64,000 bases of DNA. It comes from Shewanella woodyi ATCC 51908 (GTDB taxonomy: Bacteria; Pseudomonadota; Gammaproteobacteria; Enterobacterales; Shewanellaceae). The DNA lies in contig NC_010506.1 in assembly GCF_000019525.1 (NCBI RefSeq), positions 868,001 through 932,000 on the forward strand, in the 5' to 3' direction. The notes beneath the pieces are model-generated. The model did not search any database. It had not been told where the DNA came from and saw only the letters and a list, made by a program, of their open reading frames with translations. Made by a program: the position numbers and the translations under genes. Positions 28,404-38,489 of this stretch are shown here, in pieces. Position 1 is the first letter of the stretch; the number at the start of each line of letters is the position of its first letter.

Positions 28404-31400
28404 CTATTTTAATTCAGCTTGGACCGCTACCCCTGAACTGGTGACCTCGCTTGCAACAGTAATGTAGTACCAGCCCGGTGTAGGGTTATTAACAGTAAAG
28501 GCTTCATTTGTGCTGTCAGCTGTTGTTGATGCAGCCTCATAACTATTGGCATTTGACCAAGAACTGCCGCCATAGAGGCTGATATCTCCACTACCATAAG
28601 CAGAGGTCACCGTTAGCTCACTTGTGCCCTCATCGACCCAGAGCGAATAGTAGTTGATACCATCGTCTGCGCAGATAGCTTCCCCAGAGGTGAGGCGCGC
28701 ACTGTTAGTGGGGTTTTGAGTTAAACAAGCATCGCCTGAGTTCGGTGGAGTAGGTGATGTTCCAGTATCTAACTCTACCTTGACCGTCACGCCTGAAAAT
28801 TCACTCTCAGAGTCCACCGTAATATAGCGCCAACCTCTATTTGCTGTGACATGTAAAGTCTCATCATTACCCGCATTTGTTGAGCTAGCCTGATGGTTGG
28901 TACTGCTTGCCCAAGTCTCCTCATTGAAGTAAAGATTAGCATCACCGCTGCCACCTGCTGTGCTGATGGTGAGTTGAGTATTATCCTCTTCAACGTAAAC
29001 ATATAAGCTATTTTTGCCACCACTGATGCACTCATTTTGGCCTAAGGTCAGTTGACCATAGCTAATGGTTGCTGCGCCACAATCTTCAACCGGAGTGGGC
29101 GTTCCTCCGCCATTATCACCACCTTGGGCGGGATCGGGGTCTGCAACTACCTCAGTGGTACTAACTAACATATCCACACCTCCGAAATCACCTGCTAGGG
29201 TGATATAGTGCCAATATTCGTCAGGGTTCATGGTGACCTTAATCACTTCATGATTACCATTGCCTATACCGTAACCTTCATTAGACTCGCCGCTGGCCCA
29301 TCCTGTTGTGTTGTAGTAGATATCAGCATCGCCCCAGCCACCACCAACTTTAATCCAGATCTCTTGCGCATTGCTGTCGACATTAGCAATGGCAAAGCTA
29401 GCTCTGCCATTTTGAGAGTCGATACACTCCATGGGGGTATCTAGTTTAAGGCTGGCTTCATCACTGTAGCGATAAGCTTCATCGCTGACAGTACAGGGCG
29501 AATAATCTGTACTTATGGTAGATTTAGGACCTGCCCAGTTACCGTCAGTGCCACTTGGTAGTGCATCGGTATCAGAGGGGCCATGGTCGATAATACCGTT
29601 GTCTATGGCACTTAAACCACTGGTAAGCCAACCTGTCCATTCGTTGTCATAGCGGGTACCGATACTGTCCATAAAGACTTGATACTCTTCATACTGATCA
29701 TTACGCAGGTAAGCTAAGATCTGGTCCACATCTGCTTTGTGATTTTCAAACATAAAGCGCACCGCCAGATATCCCCAGCGATAGATACGGTCTTGGCCTG
29801 AGTCATAGTTGTTTTTGAAAATCGTTGAGAGTGGGTACTCTGCAGTTTCGCCCATTGCGATAGCCGCTGTATTGGCGTCGCGGTAGGAGATATATTCAGC
29901 TAAGCCCTCTATCCACCAGATGGTATTAGCTGAGATCCCACGACCAAAATCACCGTGCAGGTTATAGCGCCCATCTAAGTAGTGAACATATTCATGTTGT
30001 AGGTTCCAGATATGGAAGTCAGGTTGACGCCACTGCGCCTCATAGGCGATAAATCTGGCTTGGTTTTTCATTCCTGCAGGCGAACCCTCAAGGTACATGC
30101 CGCCATTGTTGGTATTGATGCCGAAAAAGGTGCCTGCATAGGATTGATAATCGCTGGAGCTATCAAAAACGACCAATTCAAGGGCTTCATTATTATCATT
30201 TGCCACAGGTGTGTTATTGGTGCCTAACTTGCTATGGAAGTAGATCTCTTGTCCCCCAAGCACCTCACAGGCCCATTTGGCCTGATCTTGATAGAGGGCT
30301 TGGGCGCGCATCATTAAAGTGTCTGAGCATTGCCAATTAAAACCTAAGGTGTCGGCTTCGAGCTGAGCTTTAAAGCCACAAATATCATAATAGTTGCAGT
30401 TGGCCCTGTCGTAATAATCTGCCATCTCAGCAGCGGCTAACCAGATAACCTTAGACTCATCGTTTTTACTGCTGCTATCGAGTACGGCTTTGACTAAGGT
30501 GGTGACTCTGCTCTTCATCTGGGGAATATGGTAAAGGCGGGACATCTCACGAATACCGTTAAGCAGTACATATTCAGCGTTGCTGCCCACTAAGTGTCGA
30601 TTATTGAGCTGAAAGTTATTGAGGGAGTCGAGAATGCTATGGTCGGTCGCAAACAGCGCCTTCATAGCATCATCCCATTGTGCCCGAAATAGTGTGGTGA
30701 AGATAGCGTTCGCGGCGCCATTCATGCCCCAGCTGGCTTGCCAGTCGGCATTGTACTCACTCAGCACTCTTTTGGTGATATGGTTAAAGTCAGCACCTAA
30801 CCCAGCCGAATCGATTAAAATTAAAGACTCCTTTAATACGCTGGCGTTCTCCTCTGAGACAGTCCAGATCTTGGCGTTTCCAAAGATAGCCGTGATCTCC
30901 TTCTTGATATCTGCTTTTACCGCACTGCTGTAGGCGGGAACATCTTCTGGGCTGTAAAACTGCACATAAAGGGCAGCACGTTGAAAGTAGATAAGTGATT
31001 CTATGCCTGTGCTATCAAGCCCTGTGTATTCGGGAGCGCGACTAGTGATCCCATTTGCCACACTGAGCATGTTTGCTTCACTGAATAGAGCTGTGGCATC
31101 GGCTCCCTTAAGGCTGTAAAGAGGGCTGACACATTGTGGATCTGATTTTGCCAGCTCAGTCACCAGCGCACTGCCACTTAACCCAATAAAGCTACTGCAA
31201 TCGGCGGCTGCCGCTGGGCCATTGGGCCCAATCAGTCCAGGTCTTGCAGCCATAGTCTCTGTACTCGCCCAAGGGGAGAGAGTTTGAGTGAGGGCAGTTT
31301 TCGATGCTTGAGCCTGATTTTCTGACAAACCGATGTGATGAGAATAGGTACTGCTGGGGTTACTTACTGCGTCAAAACTTGTAGTGAGTCCTATTGCGAC

Positions 31401-31421
31401 GACCAGATGTTTTAATTTCAT
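28404..31421 (-). CDS. secreted M9-family collagenase with C-terminal PPC domains
   Basis: 1005 residues with a signal peptide. The N-terminal region is the M9 activator-type helical domain. The catalytic zinc motif is HEYVH (His476, Glu477, His480), followed by LDGRYNLHGDFGRG and the third ligand Glu505 in WWIEGLAEY; this spacing matches the clostridial and Vibrio collagenases. The last ~360 residues hold three beta-rich pre-peptidase C-terminal (PPC) modules with the recurrent W-Y-Y/R-Y-I-T-V pattern, separated by Gly/Pro linkers, which may help substrate binding or secretion. It converges with the S8 protease gene. Confidence 0.92.
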   Translation of the reverse strand: MKLKHLVVAIGLTTSFDAVSNPSSTYSHHIGLSENQAQASKTALTQTLSPWASTETMAARPGLIGPNGPAAAADCSSFIGLSGSALVTELAKSDPQCVSPLYSLKGADATALFSEANMLSVANGITSRAPEYTGLDSTGIESLIYFQRAALYVQFYSPEDVPAYSSAVKADIKKEITAIFGNAKIWTVSEENASVLKESLILIDSAGLGADFNHITKRVLSEYNADWQASWGMNGAANAIFTTLFRAQWDDAMKALFATDHSILDSLNNFQLNNRHLVGSNAEYVLLNGIREMSRLYHIPQMKSRVTTLVKAVLDSSSKNDESKVIWLAAAEMADYYDRANCNYYDICGFKAQLEADTLGFNWQCSDTLMMRAQALYQDQAKWACEVLGGQEIYFHSKLGTNNTPVANDNNEALELVVFDSSSDYQSYAGTFFGINTNNGGMYLEGSPAGMKNQARFIAYEAQWRQPDFHIWNLQHEYVHYLDGRYNLHGDFGRGISANTIWWIEGLAEYISYRDANTAAIAMGETAEYPLSTIFKNNYDSGQDRIYRWGYLAVRFMFENHKADVDQILAYLRNDQYEEYQVFMDSIGTRYDNEWTGWLTSGLSAIDNGIIDHGPSDTDALPSGTDGNWAGPKSTISTDYSPCTVSDEAYRYSDEASLKLDTPMECIDSQNGRASFAIANVDSNAQEIWIKVGGGWGDADIYYNTTGWASGESNEGYGIGNGNHEVIKVTMNPDEYWHYITLAGDFGGVDMLVSTTEVVADPDPAQGGDNGGGTPTPVEDCGAATISYGQLTLGQNECISGGKNSLYVYVEEDNTQLTISTAGGSGDANLYFNEETWASSTNHQASSTNAGNDETLHVTANRGWRYITVDSESEFSGVTVKVELDTGTSPTPPNSGDACLTQNPTNSARLTSGEAICADDGINYYSLWVDEGTSELTVTSAYGSGDISLYGGSSWSNANSYEAASTTADSTNEAFTVNNPTPGWYYITVASEVTSSGVAVQAELK

Positions 31422-31470
31422 GGGATCTCCATTGATTGTTGTTCCTTAGGATCTATGCCTAAGGGAGGTG

Positions 31471-31705
31471 TATACCCAAACAACTTCAAGGCGCAGGATT
31501 CAGCATGTCGAGAAGTGACAGAGTTCAAGGTCGTTAATTGCTCCTGCATTAACGACATTCCCGCCATGCCCTACGGGAGTTCCCGTAGAATCGCTGCACT
31601 GCGTTAGTGATATCAACAAGGGAATAACCATTCTCCTCAATCACTGCCTTTGTTCAGCTATCCTACGGGGGCTCTGAAACGAGCACCTTGAGGTCGATTG
31701 GGTAT
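31471..31705. repeat. dispersed ~235-bp repeat with terminal inverted repeats (copy 1)
   Basis: Begins tatacccaaacaacttcaag and ends with cttgaggtcgattgggtat, which is an imperfect inverted copy of the start. Inside are cagcatgtcgagaagtgac, gggagttcccgtagaatcgc and ctacgggggctctgaaac. The same internal blocks in the same order occur at 58961-59227. There is no coding frame, so it looks like a non-autonomous MITE-type element. Confidence 0.85.
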
Positions 31706-32031
31706 GTATAAAAGTCTGCTGAGCAGATCTTATTAAGCTAAACAGGCAGGTAGTCTCTCTTTATTAGAGACTTAGTTTTCTCAGGAAACCTGCTTAACAT
31801 AAATGCAACAATATAGCTTGGGGATAAAATATACAATAGTCAAAGTGGCTATTTTGTACTTTCCTTGTTCAGTAAGGAGTGAGAAATTAAGTGGAGGCCT
31901 TGAGCGTACTGGCGTGTGGTTGAAAATGGGGTAGATAGAATTTAGTTGCTATTTTTTGCTCTATTAAGGATTGATTTACCTGCATTTGAGGTGTATCAAT
32001 ATAAAATCTGAATGTTAATAAGTCCTAATTT
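31706..32031. other. gene-free upstream region of the quinone oxidoreductase
   Basis: About 325 bp. An imperfect hairpin with inner stem gtctct / agagac and outer ggcaggt / acctgc lies near 31748-31796. The rest is AT-rich promoter-like DNA. I see no gene or known element. Confidence 0.4.
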
Positions 32032-33051
32032 ATGTCTGCACACTCACTTCCACAAAATTATTTACACGTTACTTTTGATGAACCAGGAGCGCCGGATGTT
32101 TTACATCTGATTCGCTCTCAACTACCTAAGATTGAAGAGGATCAGGTGTTAATTAGAGTGCATGTGGCAGGCGTCAATGGTCCTGATCTGGCTCAGAGAA
32201 AAGGCGTTTATCCTGCACCAACTGGCGCCAGCTCAATTTTAGGCTTGGAGGTTGCAGGTGAGGTGGTGGCACTAGGGTCAAAGGTCACTCGATGGCAATT
32301 GGGAGAGAGGGTGTGTGCCTTGGTGCCCGGTGGTGGCTATGGCGAATATGTGGCGACGTATGCAGACCACTGTCTGCCGATCCCTCATGGCTGGCGCGAC
32401 TCCGATGCCGCCGCAATTGTTGAGACCTTTTTTACGGTCTGGGGCAATCTATTTATGCGCGCTGGGTTGAAGGTGGGTGAGACTGTATTGATCCATGGTG
32501 GCTCTGGAGGTGTCGGAAGTGCAGCCGTTGTCTTAGCTAAGGCATTTGGCGCTAAGGTTATCACTACATCGGGCAGTAATGAGAAGTGCGAGCATTGCGT
32601 AACTCTAGGCGCCGAGCTTGCACTTAATTACCGTAGTGATTTTGTTACTCCTGTTATGGAGCATACTCAAGGCAGAGGAGTTGATGTTGTATTTGATATG
32701 GCTGGTGGCGATTTTATTAATCAAAATTTAAAGGCCTTAGCTATGGATGGACGTATGGTATCTGTAGCGATGCAGAGAGGGGCTACAGCTGAAGTGGATA
32801 TTTTTCGGATCATGGCTAAGCGAATTCGTTGGACTGGGTCAACACTGCGACCTCAAAGCGTTGGGGCTAAAGCTGAAATTACCACTCAGTTGTTAGAGAG
32901 AGTTTGGCCCTTGTTAGATTGCGAGCTGGAGAGTTCCACTCAACTTAAACCGCACGTTTTTGCAGAGTTTCCCCTTTATGAGTGTGCGAAAGCTCACACC
33001 TTGATGGAGGCTGGAGAGCATAGAGGTAAGCTAGTGTTGAGGGTGGAGTGA
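32032..33051 (+). CDS. NAD(P)H:quinone oxidoreductase, zinc-free MDR family
   Basis: 339 residues of the medium-chain dehydrogenase/reductase fold. The N-terminal catalytic domain has GVNGPDLAQRKGVYP and GLEVAGEVVALG. The Rossmann motif HGGSGGVGSAAVVLAKAFGAKVITT lies near the middle. No structural or catalytic zinc cysteines are seen, which points to the QOR/PIG3-type quinone oxidoreductases that reduce quinones and reactive carbonyls with NADPH. It is a single gene; the start ATG is preceded by only a weak ribosome site. Confidence 0.85.
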   Translation: MSAHSLPQNYLHVTFDEPGAPDVLHLIRSQLPKIEEDQVLIRVHVAGVNGPDLAQRKGVYPAPTGASSILGLEVAGEVVALGSKVTRWQLGERVCALVPGGGYGEYVATYADHCLPIPHGWRDSDAAAIVETFFTVWGNLFMRAGLKVGETVLIHGGSGGVGSAAVVLAKAFGAKVITTSGSNEKCEHCVTLGAELALNYRSDFVTPVMEHTQGRGVDVVFDMAGGDFINQNLKALAMDGRMVSVAMQRGATAEVDIFRIMAKRIRWTGSTLRPQSVGAKAEITTQLLERVWPLLDCELESSTQLKPHVFAEFPLYECAKAHTLMEAGEHRGKLVLRVE

Positions 33052-33471
33052 CATTGAGTTTTTATGATGAAAAGTAAGTTGATATATTTGTTTTGACTTA
33101 AATTTTTTCTGTAATCTAAATGACATTAGATTGTCATTTAGCCTGCTCAATATAGCCTTCAATTTGATATTTTTTAAATCCATTTTTATCAAATGGTTGA
33201 AATTGATTTTATTGAGTTATAGCTTAATATTTGTAGATTTCACAAATGAAAACTTGAATAACTCATGCTTTCAACTAAATTCGATATTAGTTTGAAAACT
33301 CATGATTCAGCCCTTGCTTTACGCGAGGTAGAAGTGAGTATTTTGATGAACAGGGCTGCCCCTTTCGGTGTAGGCCTAATTTGAAATAGCATAGGTTGGT
33401 AAAGGTCTATCGTTTCATCGTTTTGGCCTTGTATTCCTCCTGTATGTGTTGATTAAAGGATATTGGCATAT
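33052..33471. other. AT-rich intergenic region without recognised features
   Basis: About 420 bp. The left part is very AT-rich. The right part, 33310-33420, is more GC-rich, with gggctgcccc and a taggcctaat...ataggttgg segment that may fold in the leader of the next gene. I see no gene or named motif. Confidence 0.4.
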
Positions 33472-33909
33472 ATGTATAATACAGTGAAAACACCAATTTG
33501 GTATGGCGAGTTAAGAACGGCTCGTGGTAATGCTATTGTCATTCATGACAAGCAATTTCCAGAAGCCTCGGCGGGGCGCATCTATCTCTATAACACTCAA
33601 AGAGATTCGATAATCGAATATGCAGAGGAGATAGTTCAGCACAACCTGCATGATCTGGACAAGGCATCGGCAAAAGCTGCTGCAGAGACTTACGGTGCGG
33701 CTTGGAATAGCGCACGTAGTGAGTTTATGGGCAAGCACGAGGGCTGGGTAGAGGCGATATCTTCTAAACATAAACCTTTGATTAAAAAGGAAGCCCAAAA
33801 GGATCTGGACAGCAACAAAACCCCCGATGATGAGATTGATCTCGATGACGGCTCAGAAAGCCAAGATCGTGAGTTTGCTGATGGCTGGTCTGGTGGTTTA
33901 GAGGAGTAA
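33472..33909 (+). CDS. hypothetical acidic protein (145 aa)
   Basis: Starts MYNTVKTPIWYGELRTARGNAIVIHD, with AAAGGA 11 bases before the ATG; a TTG nine bases upstream sits too near this site. It is soluble: the first third is beta-like, the middle helical (ASAKAAAETYGAAWNSARSEF), and the last ~35 residues are acidic and probably disordered (NKTPDDEIDLDDGSESQDRE). No family was recognised. It converges on galM across a palindromic terminator. Confidence 0.65.
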   Translation: MYNTVKTPIWYGELRTARGNAIVIHDKQFPEASAGRIYLYNTQRDSIIEYAEEIVQHNLHDLDKASAKAAAETYGAAWNSARSEFMGKHEGWVEAISSKHKPLIKKEAQKDLDSNKTPDDEIDLDDGSESQDREFADGWSGGLEE

Positions 33910-33926
33910 GCCTTAATTAAGGCTTA
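33907..33926. terminator. palindromic convergent terminator
   Basis: A perfect 20-bp palindrome taagccttaa/ttaaggctta that overlaps the stop of the 145-aa gene and ends 6 bp before the galM stop. There is no long T-run, so it may be weak. Confidence 0.5.
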
Positions 33927-33932
33927 TCTTCA

Positions 33933-34964
33933 TTAAACTGCTTCAAATTGATAGCGACTGATATGATGATAAACCTGATCTGGTTTTATCCATGGGTCAC
34001 TAAATAGCTTTGTTTGATTGGGGCCGTCAGGGATCTGCTGAGGCTCCAAGCATATCCCTTGATGCTTACTTAGTACCTGTCCACCTCTGCCTTTTTCCCC
34101 TTCTAGAAAATTGGCTCCATAGATCTGCACGCTAGGTTGATTCGTGTATAGAGTTAGGCTTCGGCCAGACTTAGGTGAACTTAGACAGCCAAATCGTGTT
34201 AATTCATCACTGTTTGTTGAGAGCAAATAGCAGTGATCTATCCCACCAGTTGAGGAGAACTGTTTATCTTCCTGAATATCGAAGCCTTTGGCCTGACTAA
34301 AGTCGAGCAAGCCGCCGCTTACCTCTTCTATTCCAGTAGGAAGGCCCAGCTCATTGAGAATAAAGTGCTTTTGACTGTCAACTTGAAGGGTATGGTCGCG
34401 GTTAGAGCTTGCGTTGGCGCCCTCTAAATTAAAATAACTGTGCTGAGTTAAGCTGATCGGACAGGCCTTATCTGTAGAAGCAAAAATCTCCATATAGAGA
34501 TTATTGCCTGCGAGCCGGTAATCCAGCTGTACTGTGCAGTTGCCAGGAAAGCCCATATCGCCATCAGGACTGATTAAACTTAGTCTCACGCCATCGGAGA
34601 GCTGACCTATATGCCACTGTTTGCGGTTAAAGCCTTCACTGCCACCATGCAGGCAGTTGGTCAACTGATTGGTATCGAGTTGATAGTTGTTGCCTTCAAA
34701 ACTCATCTGGCCATTAGCAACCCGGTTGGCGTAACGTCCAGCAATAGCGCCAAGATGGGCCCCTTGAGCCAGATAATCCTCTGCAGAATCACAACCTAAA
34801 ACAATATTGCTTCTCTCGCCATCTTTGTCAGGAGTCCAGAGTGAGCGGATGATGCCGCCCAAACTCAACACTTCTAGCGCTATGATACCGTTATCTATTC
34901 TGACACGCTCAATTAAGCCTCCTCGGGGATCTTCCCAAGGTTCTAACGGACGAAAACGTACCAT
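33933..34964 (-). CDS. galM: aldose 1-epimerase (galactose mutarotase)
   Basis: 343 residues. Family motifs include IAGRYANRVANGQMSFEGN near residue 70, the catalytic-histidine segments LHGGSEGFNRKQW and LTQHSYFNLEG, and the late Glu region GICLEPQQIPDGPNQ. It converts beta- to alpha-D-galactose for GalK. The gene follows galK with a 45-bp gap on the same strand, which confirms the sugar role. No galT or galE is in the window, so a complete Leloir pathway would need genes elsewhere. Confidence 0.94.
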   Translation of the reverse strand: MVRFRPLEPWEDPRGGLIERVRIDNGIIALEVLSLGGIIRSLWTPDKDGERSNIVLGCDSAEDYLAQGAHLGAIAGRYANRVANGQMSFEGNNYQLDTNQLTNCLHGGSEGFNRKQWHIGQLSDGVRLSLISPDGDMGFPGNCTVQLDYRLAGNNLYMEIFASTDKACPISLTQHSYFNLEGANASSNRDHTLQVDSQKHFILNELGLPTGIEEVSGGLLDFSQAKGFDIQEDKQFSSTGGIDHCYLLSTNSDELTRFGCLSSPKSGRSLTLYTNQPSVQIYGANFLEGEKGRGGQVLSKHQGICLEPQQIPDGPNQTKLFSDPWIKPDQVYHHISRYQFEAV

Positions 34965-35009
34965 AAAAGCAATCCCTTTTTTTGTTGTGAAACTAAGTAA
35001 TTATTATCG

Positions 35010-36176
35010 CTAGTAGAACTCTTCGTCTACGCGAGCGGCACCGTCACATGCAGAGCAAAGATACACGGTCGCTTCGAGTCCTGTTTGTTGGGTGTATTGG
35101 CTCTCAATCGCCTCGACAACTGCATCGGTAAGCTCATGATCGACCAAGGCTACGACACAACCACCAAAGCCGCTGCCAGTCATTCTTACTCCACCACGCT
35201 CTCCAACGACCCCAGAGATGATATCTACAAGTGTGTCTATCTCGGGTACTGTGATCTCAAAATCATCCCGCATAGATGCGTGAGATTGCGCCATTAGTTG
35301 ACTGAGCTTAGGGATATTTCCCGCTTCCAGTGCATGGGCTGCATTTTGAGTTCGTCTGTTTTCTGTTAGGACATGTTTAACCCGTCGATAGCTGACTTCG
35401 TCTAGCTTATCTTTTGCTGCTTCAAGTTTGCAGAGATCAAGATGCCTTAGGGTATCTAAGCCAAAATGTTCGGCGACGCTTTCGCACTGCTTACGTCTAA
35501 GTCTGAATTCGGGGTCAAGCAATCCACGCTCTACATTGGAGTTCACTATGATAAGGCTCAGGCTTTCAGGAATAGAGACTGATTCACTGTCAAGATCTTC
35601 ACAATCAATAAGCAGTGCGTGATCTTGCTGACCTAAGGCACTGATCATCTGATCCATGATGCCGCAAGCATAGCCTACATACTGATTCTCACCACGTTGA
35701 GCCATCTGAGCAACGGCTAACGGAGAGAGTCTGAGCTGACTGCAGTCGTTGATTGCTGTACCAAAAGCGATCTCTAGTGCTGCAGATGAAGAGAGTCCAG
35801 CCCCTAAAGGGACATTGCCAACAATCGACAGATCTAACCCTTTAGCTGGTAGACCGGATGCCGCCATCGCAGCGGTAAATCCTTTAAGGTAATTTATCCA
35901 AGTATCTTGGGGATCCATTTGTCCCTCTTGGCCAAATTCCCACTCTTTAATCTCACCGGGAAAGGCATCAGAGATAACACGAAATATCGCATCTTCACGG
36001 CGTTTTACCGCAACAATGGTATGGAAGTTAATGGCGGCTGGGAGGACGAAACCATCATTATAGTCTGTGTGTTCACCGATCAAGTTTACCCGGCCTGGTG
36101 CCAGATAAAGATCGTCTGCGGTTGTGCCAAAAGTTTGCACAAATAATTTGTTCGCGCGTTGAGCAGGATTCGACAT
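35010..36176 (-). CDS. galK: galactokinase
   Basis: 388 residues, a GHMP kinase. It has the galactokinase signature GRVNLIGEHTDYNDGFVLP near residue 28, the ATP loop PLGAGLSSSAALE, and the third GHMP motif RMTGSGFGGCVVALV. It phosphorylates galactose to galactose-1-phosphate. It is first in the galKM unit. The upstream region contains a short remnant of the dispersed TIR element but no operator I can name. Confidence 0.96.
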   Translation of the reverse strand: MSNPAQRANKLFVQTFGTTADDLYLAPGRVNLIGEHTDYNDGFVLPAAINFHTIVAVKRREDAIFRVISDAFPGEIKEWEFGQEGQMDPQDTWINYLKGFTAAMAASGLPAKGLDLSIVGNVPLGAGLSSSAALEIAFGTAINDCSQLRLSPLAVAQMAQRGENQYVGYACGIMDQMISALGQQDHALLIDCEDLDSESVSIPESLSLIIVNSNVERGLLDPEFRLRRKQCESVAEHFGLDTLRHLDLCKLEAAKDKLDEVSYRRVKHVLTENRRTQNAAHALEAGNIPKLSQLMAQSHASMRDDFEITVPEIDTLVDIISGVVGERGGVRMTGSGFGGCVVALVDHELTDAVVEAIESQYTQQTGLEATVYLCSACDGAARVDEEFY

Positions 36177-36561
36177 GCTTTACAACTACCCTAAATATGT
36201 ATTGAGTATGCACCAAATCAGCTCTAATGCTGATGGTGGCAGATAATATGTTTTGGTCTTTTTGTACCTATTTTGGTACTTAATATACCCAAGCTAGCTC
36301 AAGGTGCTGTTTGGGTATTTACCAATTTATATCATGAGTTAACTTAAGCTGTAACTGAGTTTTTGCAGGGAGCAGAAGATAATAAAAGGTTTTTTATCTA
36401 ATTACCCATAAAGAAGTGGTTGTTTGAGGCATTTTTAGAGAGTTCTTGCTAATTGCTAAGGCAGTAAAAGTGGTTTTATATTGATTTGAACTACTACTTT
36501 CTGCTCCCCACCTTCGTTTAGGTGGAGAGCCGGTAGGGGAGGCTTATGTGTATTCTTGTCG
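36177..36561. other. intergenic region between galK and the Kef-type antiporter
   Basis: 385 bp lying between two genes of the same strand. It contains a minimal TIR-element remnant at 36284-36318 and a hairpin-like region near 36505-36540 (ccccacctt...aggtggagagccggtagggga) that could end the antiporter transcript. The galK promoter should be in the left part. No gene is seen. Confidence 0.45.
36284..36318. repeat. minimal remnant of the dispersed TIR element (copy 3)
   Basis: atacccaagctagctcaagg matches the outer end of the repeat, followed closely by tttgggtat from the opposite end. It reads as an element with almost all of its interior deleted. Confidence 0.6.
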
Positions 36562-38196
36562 CTATCCTTGCTGTTTTACTTCTACTACCTCAGAGGTGTC
36601 TTCCTCTTTAGTTTGGCTATCAGCAAGAAGATCTTTTACAACATGCTCAACAAAACCAGCACCAGCTGCTTCATAGAGGTTATAGATACTGTGTACGCCG
36701 GATTCTCGTAGAGATTGGGCATCATCACTATATTGGACTATGGCGCTGAGTTTACCTTGATAGTTAAGGCGCTTAAGTTGCTCGACGGCGAACTGATTAC
36801 CGATATGGTGCGGCATAGCTAACAGAACAAGTTCTAGGTTTGGCGCGCGATCTAATTTTTCCCAGAAGTCGGTATCTGAGGCATCGCCTTGAACCACATT
36901 ACGTCCTTCACTTTGATGGAAGTCAGCTAGATCCTGCTTATGTTCAATACCTAATATTTCGCCATCAAAATTGGCTTTGAGTTCATCATAAGCTCCACTA
37001 CCAATCCGTCCCATACCTAAGATAAGGAACCTAGGGTTACCAACTGGGATCGGCCTGTCTTCCGGATGAAGAGGGTGTCTTTCAAGCTTAATTAAGCGGC
37101 CCTGTAATTTTTGGTATAGCCTACTGGAAGCTGCGTTCAGTGGCGCTGCAAACAGGAAGCTAATACTTAGCGCAACAGCAAGGATAACCATCCACTGAGA
37201 GGGAAGCCAACCTTTACTGGTGGCTACCGCTGCGACTATTAAGCCGAACTCACTGTAGTTACCTAAGCTAAATGAACTCATTAGAGCGGTGCGCGATCTG
37301 AGCTTAAAGTGGGTTAGTAGGTAGAGGAAAAGCAGCATCTTAATAGGCACTATAACCACTAACAGTGTGGCGAGCCCGATATCGGAGAAGCTAGGTAATC
37401 CATTGAGTCCTACTGTGAGGAAAAAGGCCACCAGAAAGAGCTCTTTGAAGTAGAAGAGGGATTTAGCCAGTTCTGAAGACTTAGGATGCCCCGCTAATAA
37501 AATACCGATTATCAGTGCGCCAAGATCTGGCTTTAATCCGACCACTTCAAATAGCCATGCCCCTAATACTAAGGCCATAACTAGGCCAAAGAGGACCAGC
37601 AGTTCACCGTGACCAACGCGATCGAAAGCGCGATAGATAAGTGGTTTTGCTAAGGGAAGCAGTAGCAGACCAAAGGCCCAAACAGAGGGAATATCACCTT
37701 TAGAGATAGTTAAAAAGGCAACAGCAAAGATATCTTGCATAATCAAGATACCGATAGCAACACGGCCATAGAGTGACTGCATATCACCCTTATCTTCCAG
37801 TATCTTAACGGCAAAAATAGTACTGGAAAAGCTTAAGGCGAACGCCAACAGAGCCAGTTGATTAAACTCGAGTCCGGTTAATTGTTCCAGACCGAGCATT
37901 CCCAGTAGTTTAAGTAGGGGAATAAAGAAGATCATCGAGCCCATTAAGTGCAGACTAGAGCCTGCCCATACTTCTGCTTTAAAGAGACTTTTGATATCCA
38001 GTTTTAAGCCAATTGCAAAAAGCAGTAGGGTTACGCCTAACTCCGCCAGCTGCTCGAGCAGGGGAAGGCTGGATTCGTCAATTCCAAATAAAAACAGCAC
38101 AAAGCCCGCAACAAGGTAACCAATCAGCGGTGGCAATCCGACTCGACTGACAAGCATGCCACAAGCTAAAGTAATAATAAGAATGGCGGGTTCCAT
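36562..38196 (-). CDS. Kef-type cation:proton antiporter with RCK domain
   Basis: 544 residues. About eleven to twelve hydrophobic segments form the CPA2 exchanger domain (~1-370), including FSSTIFAVKILEDKGD and FSLGNYSEFGLIVAAVA. A cytosolic RCK/TrkA-N domain begins with the nucleotide-binding GMGRIGSGAYDEL near residue 395 and contains VVQGDASDTDFW. The tail is acidic. It is closer in layout to the YbaL/KefB-type K+/H+ antiporters than to Na+/H+ antiporters, but the ion is not fixed by sequence. It is a stand-alone gene. Confidence 0.85.
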   Translation of the reverse strand: MEPAILIITLACGMLVSRVGLPPLIGYLVAGFVLFLFGIDESSLPLLEQLAELGVTLLLFAIGLKLDIKSLFKAEVWAGSSLHLMGSMIFFIPLLKLLGMLGLEQLTGLEFNQLALLAFALSFSSTIFAVKILEDKGDMQSLYGRVAIGILIMQDIFAVAFLTISKGDIPSVWAFGLLLLPLAKPLIYRAFDRVGHGELLVLFGLVMALVLGAWLFEVVGLKPDLGALIIGILLAGHPKSSELAKSLFYFKELFLVAFFLTVGLNGLPSFSDIGLATLLVVIVPIKMLLFLYLLTHFKLRSRTALMSSFSLGNYSEFGLIVAAVATSKGWLPSQWMVILAVALSISFLFAAPLNAASSRLYQKLQGRLIKLERHPLHPEDRPIPVGNPRFLILGMGRIGSGAYDELKANFDGEILGIEHKQDLADFHQSEGRNVVQGDASDTDFWEKLDRAPNLELVLLAMPHHIGNQFAVEQLKRLNYQGKLSAIVQYSDDAQSLRESGVHSIYNLYEAAGAGFVEHVVKDLLADSQTKEEDTSEVVEVKQQG

Positions 38197-38489
38197 GACT
38201 CTCCTGGCTAGGTTAAGTTAACTGCCTATTATTCTATAAGATTTAGATTAATTATAAATAAATATTAATGCTTTTCGGCTATCTTTTTTGTGGTCTCTGG
38301 GATAGGAGATTAGCAGGTTATTTTTAGCCGAAATTTGTGCTTTTGGGATTGCAACTGGCTAAAGCTATTGAGAGTTAAAGTGTTTAAGTTGAGTAGAGAT
38401 AAGAATTAAGCCGTGATTTATCGGTAATTTATCATTTTAGTTGAGAAATAGTGCTAAATTATCACTTATAGCTTTTATTTGAGGATAGA

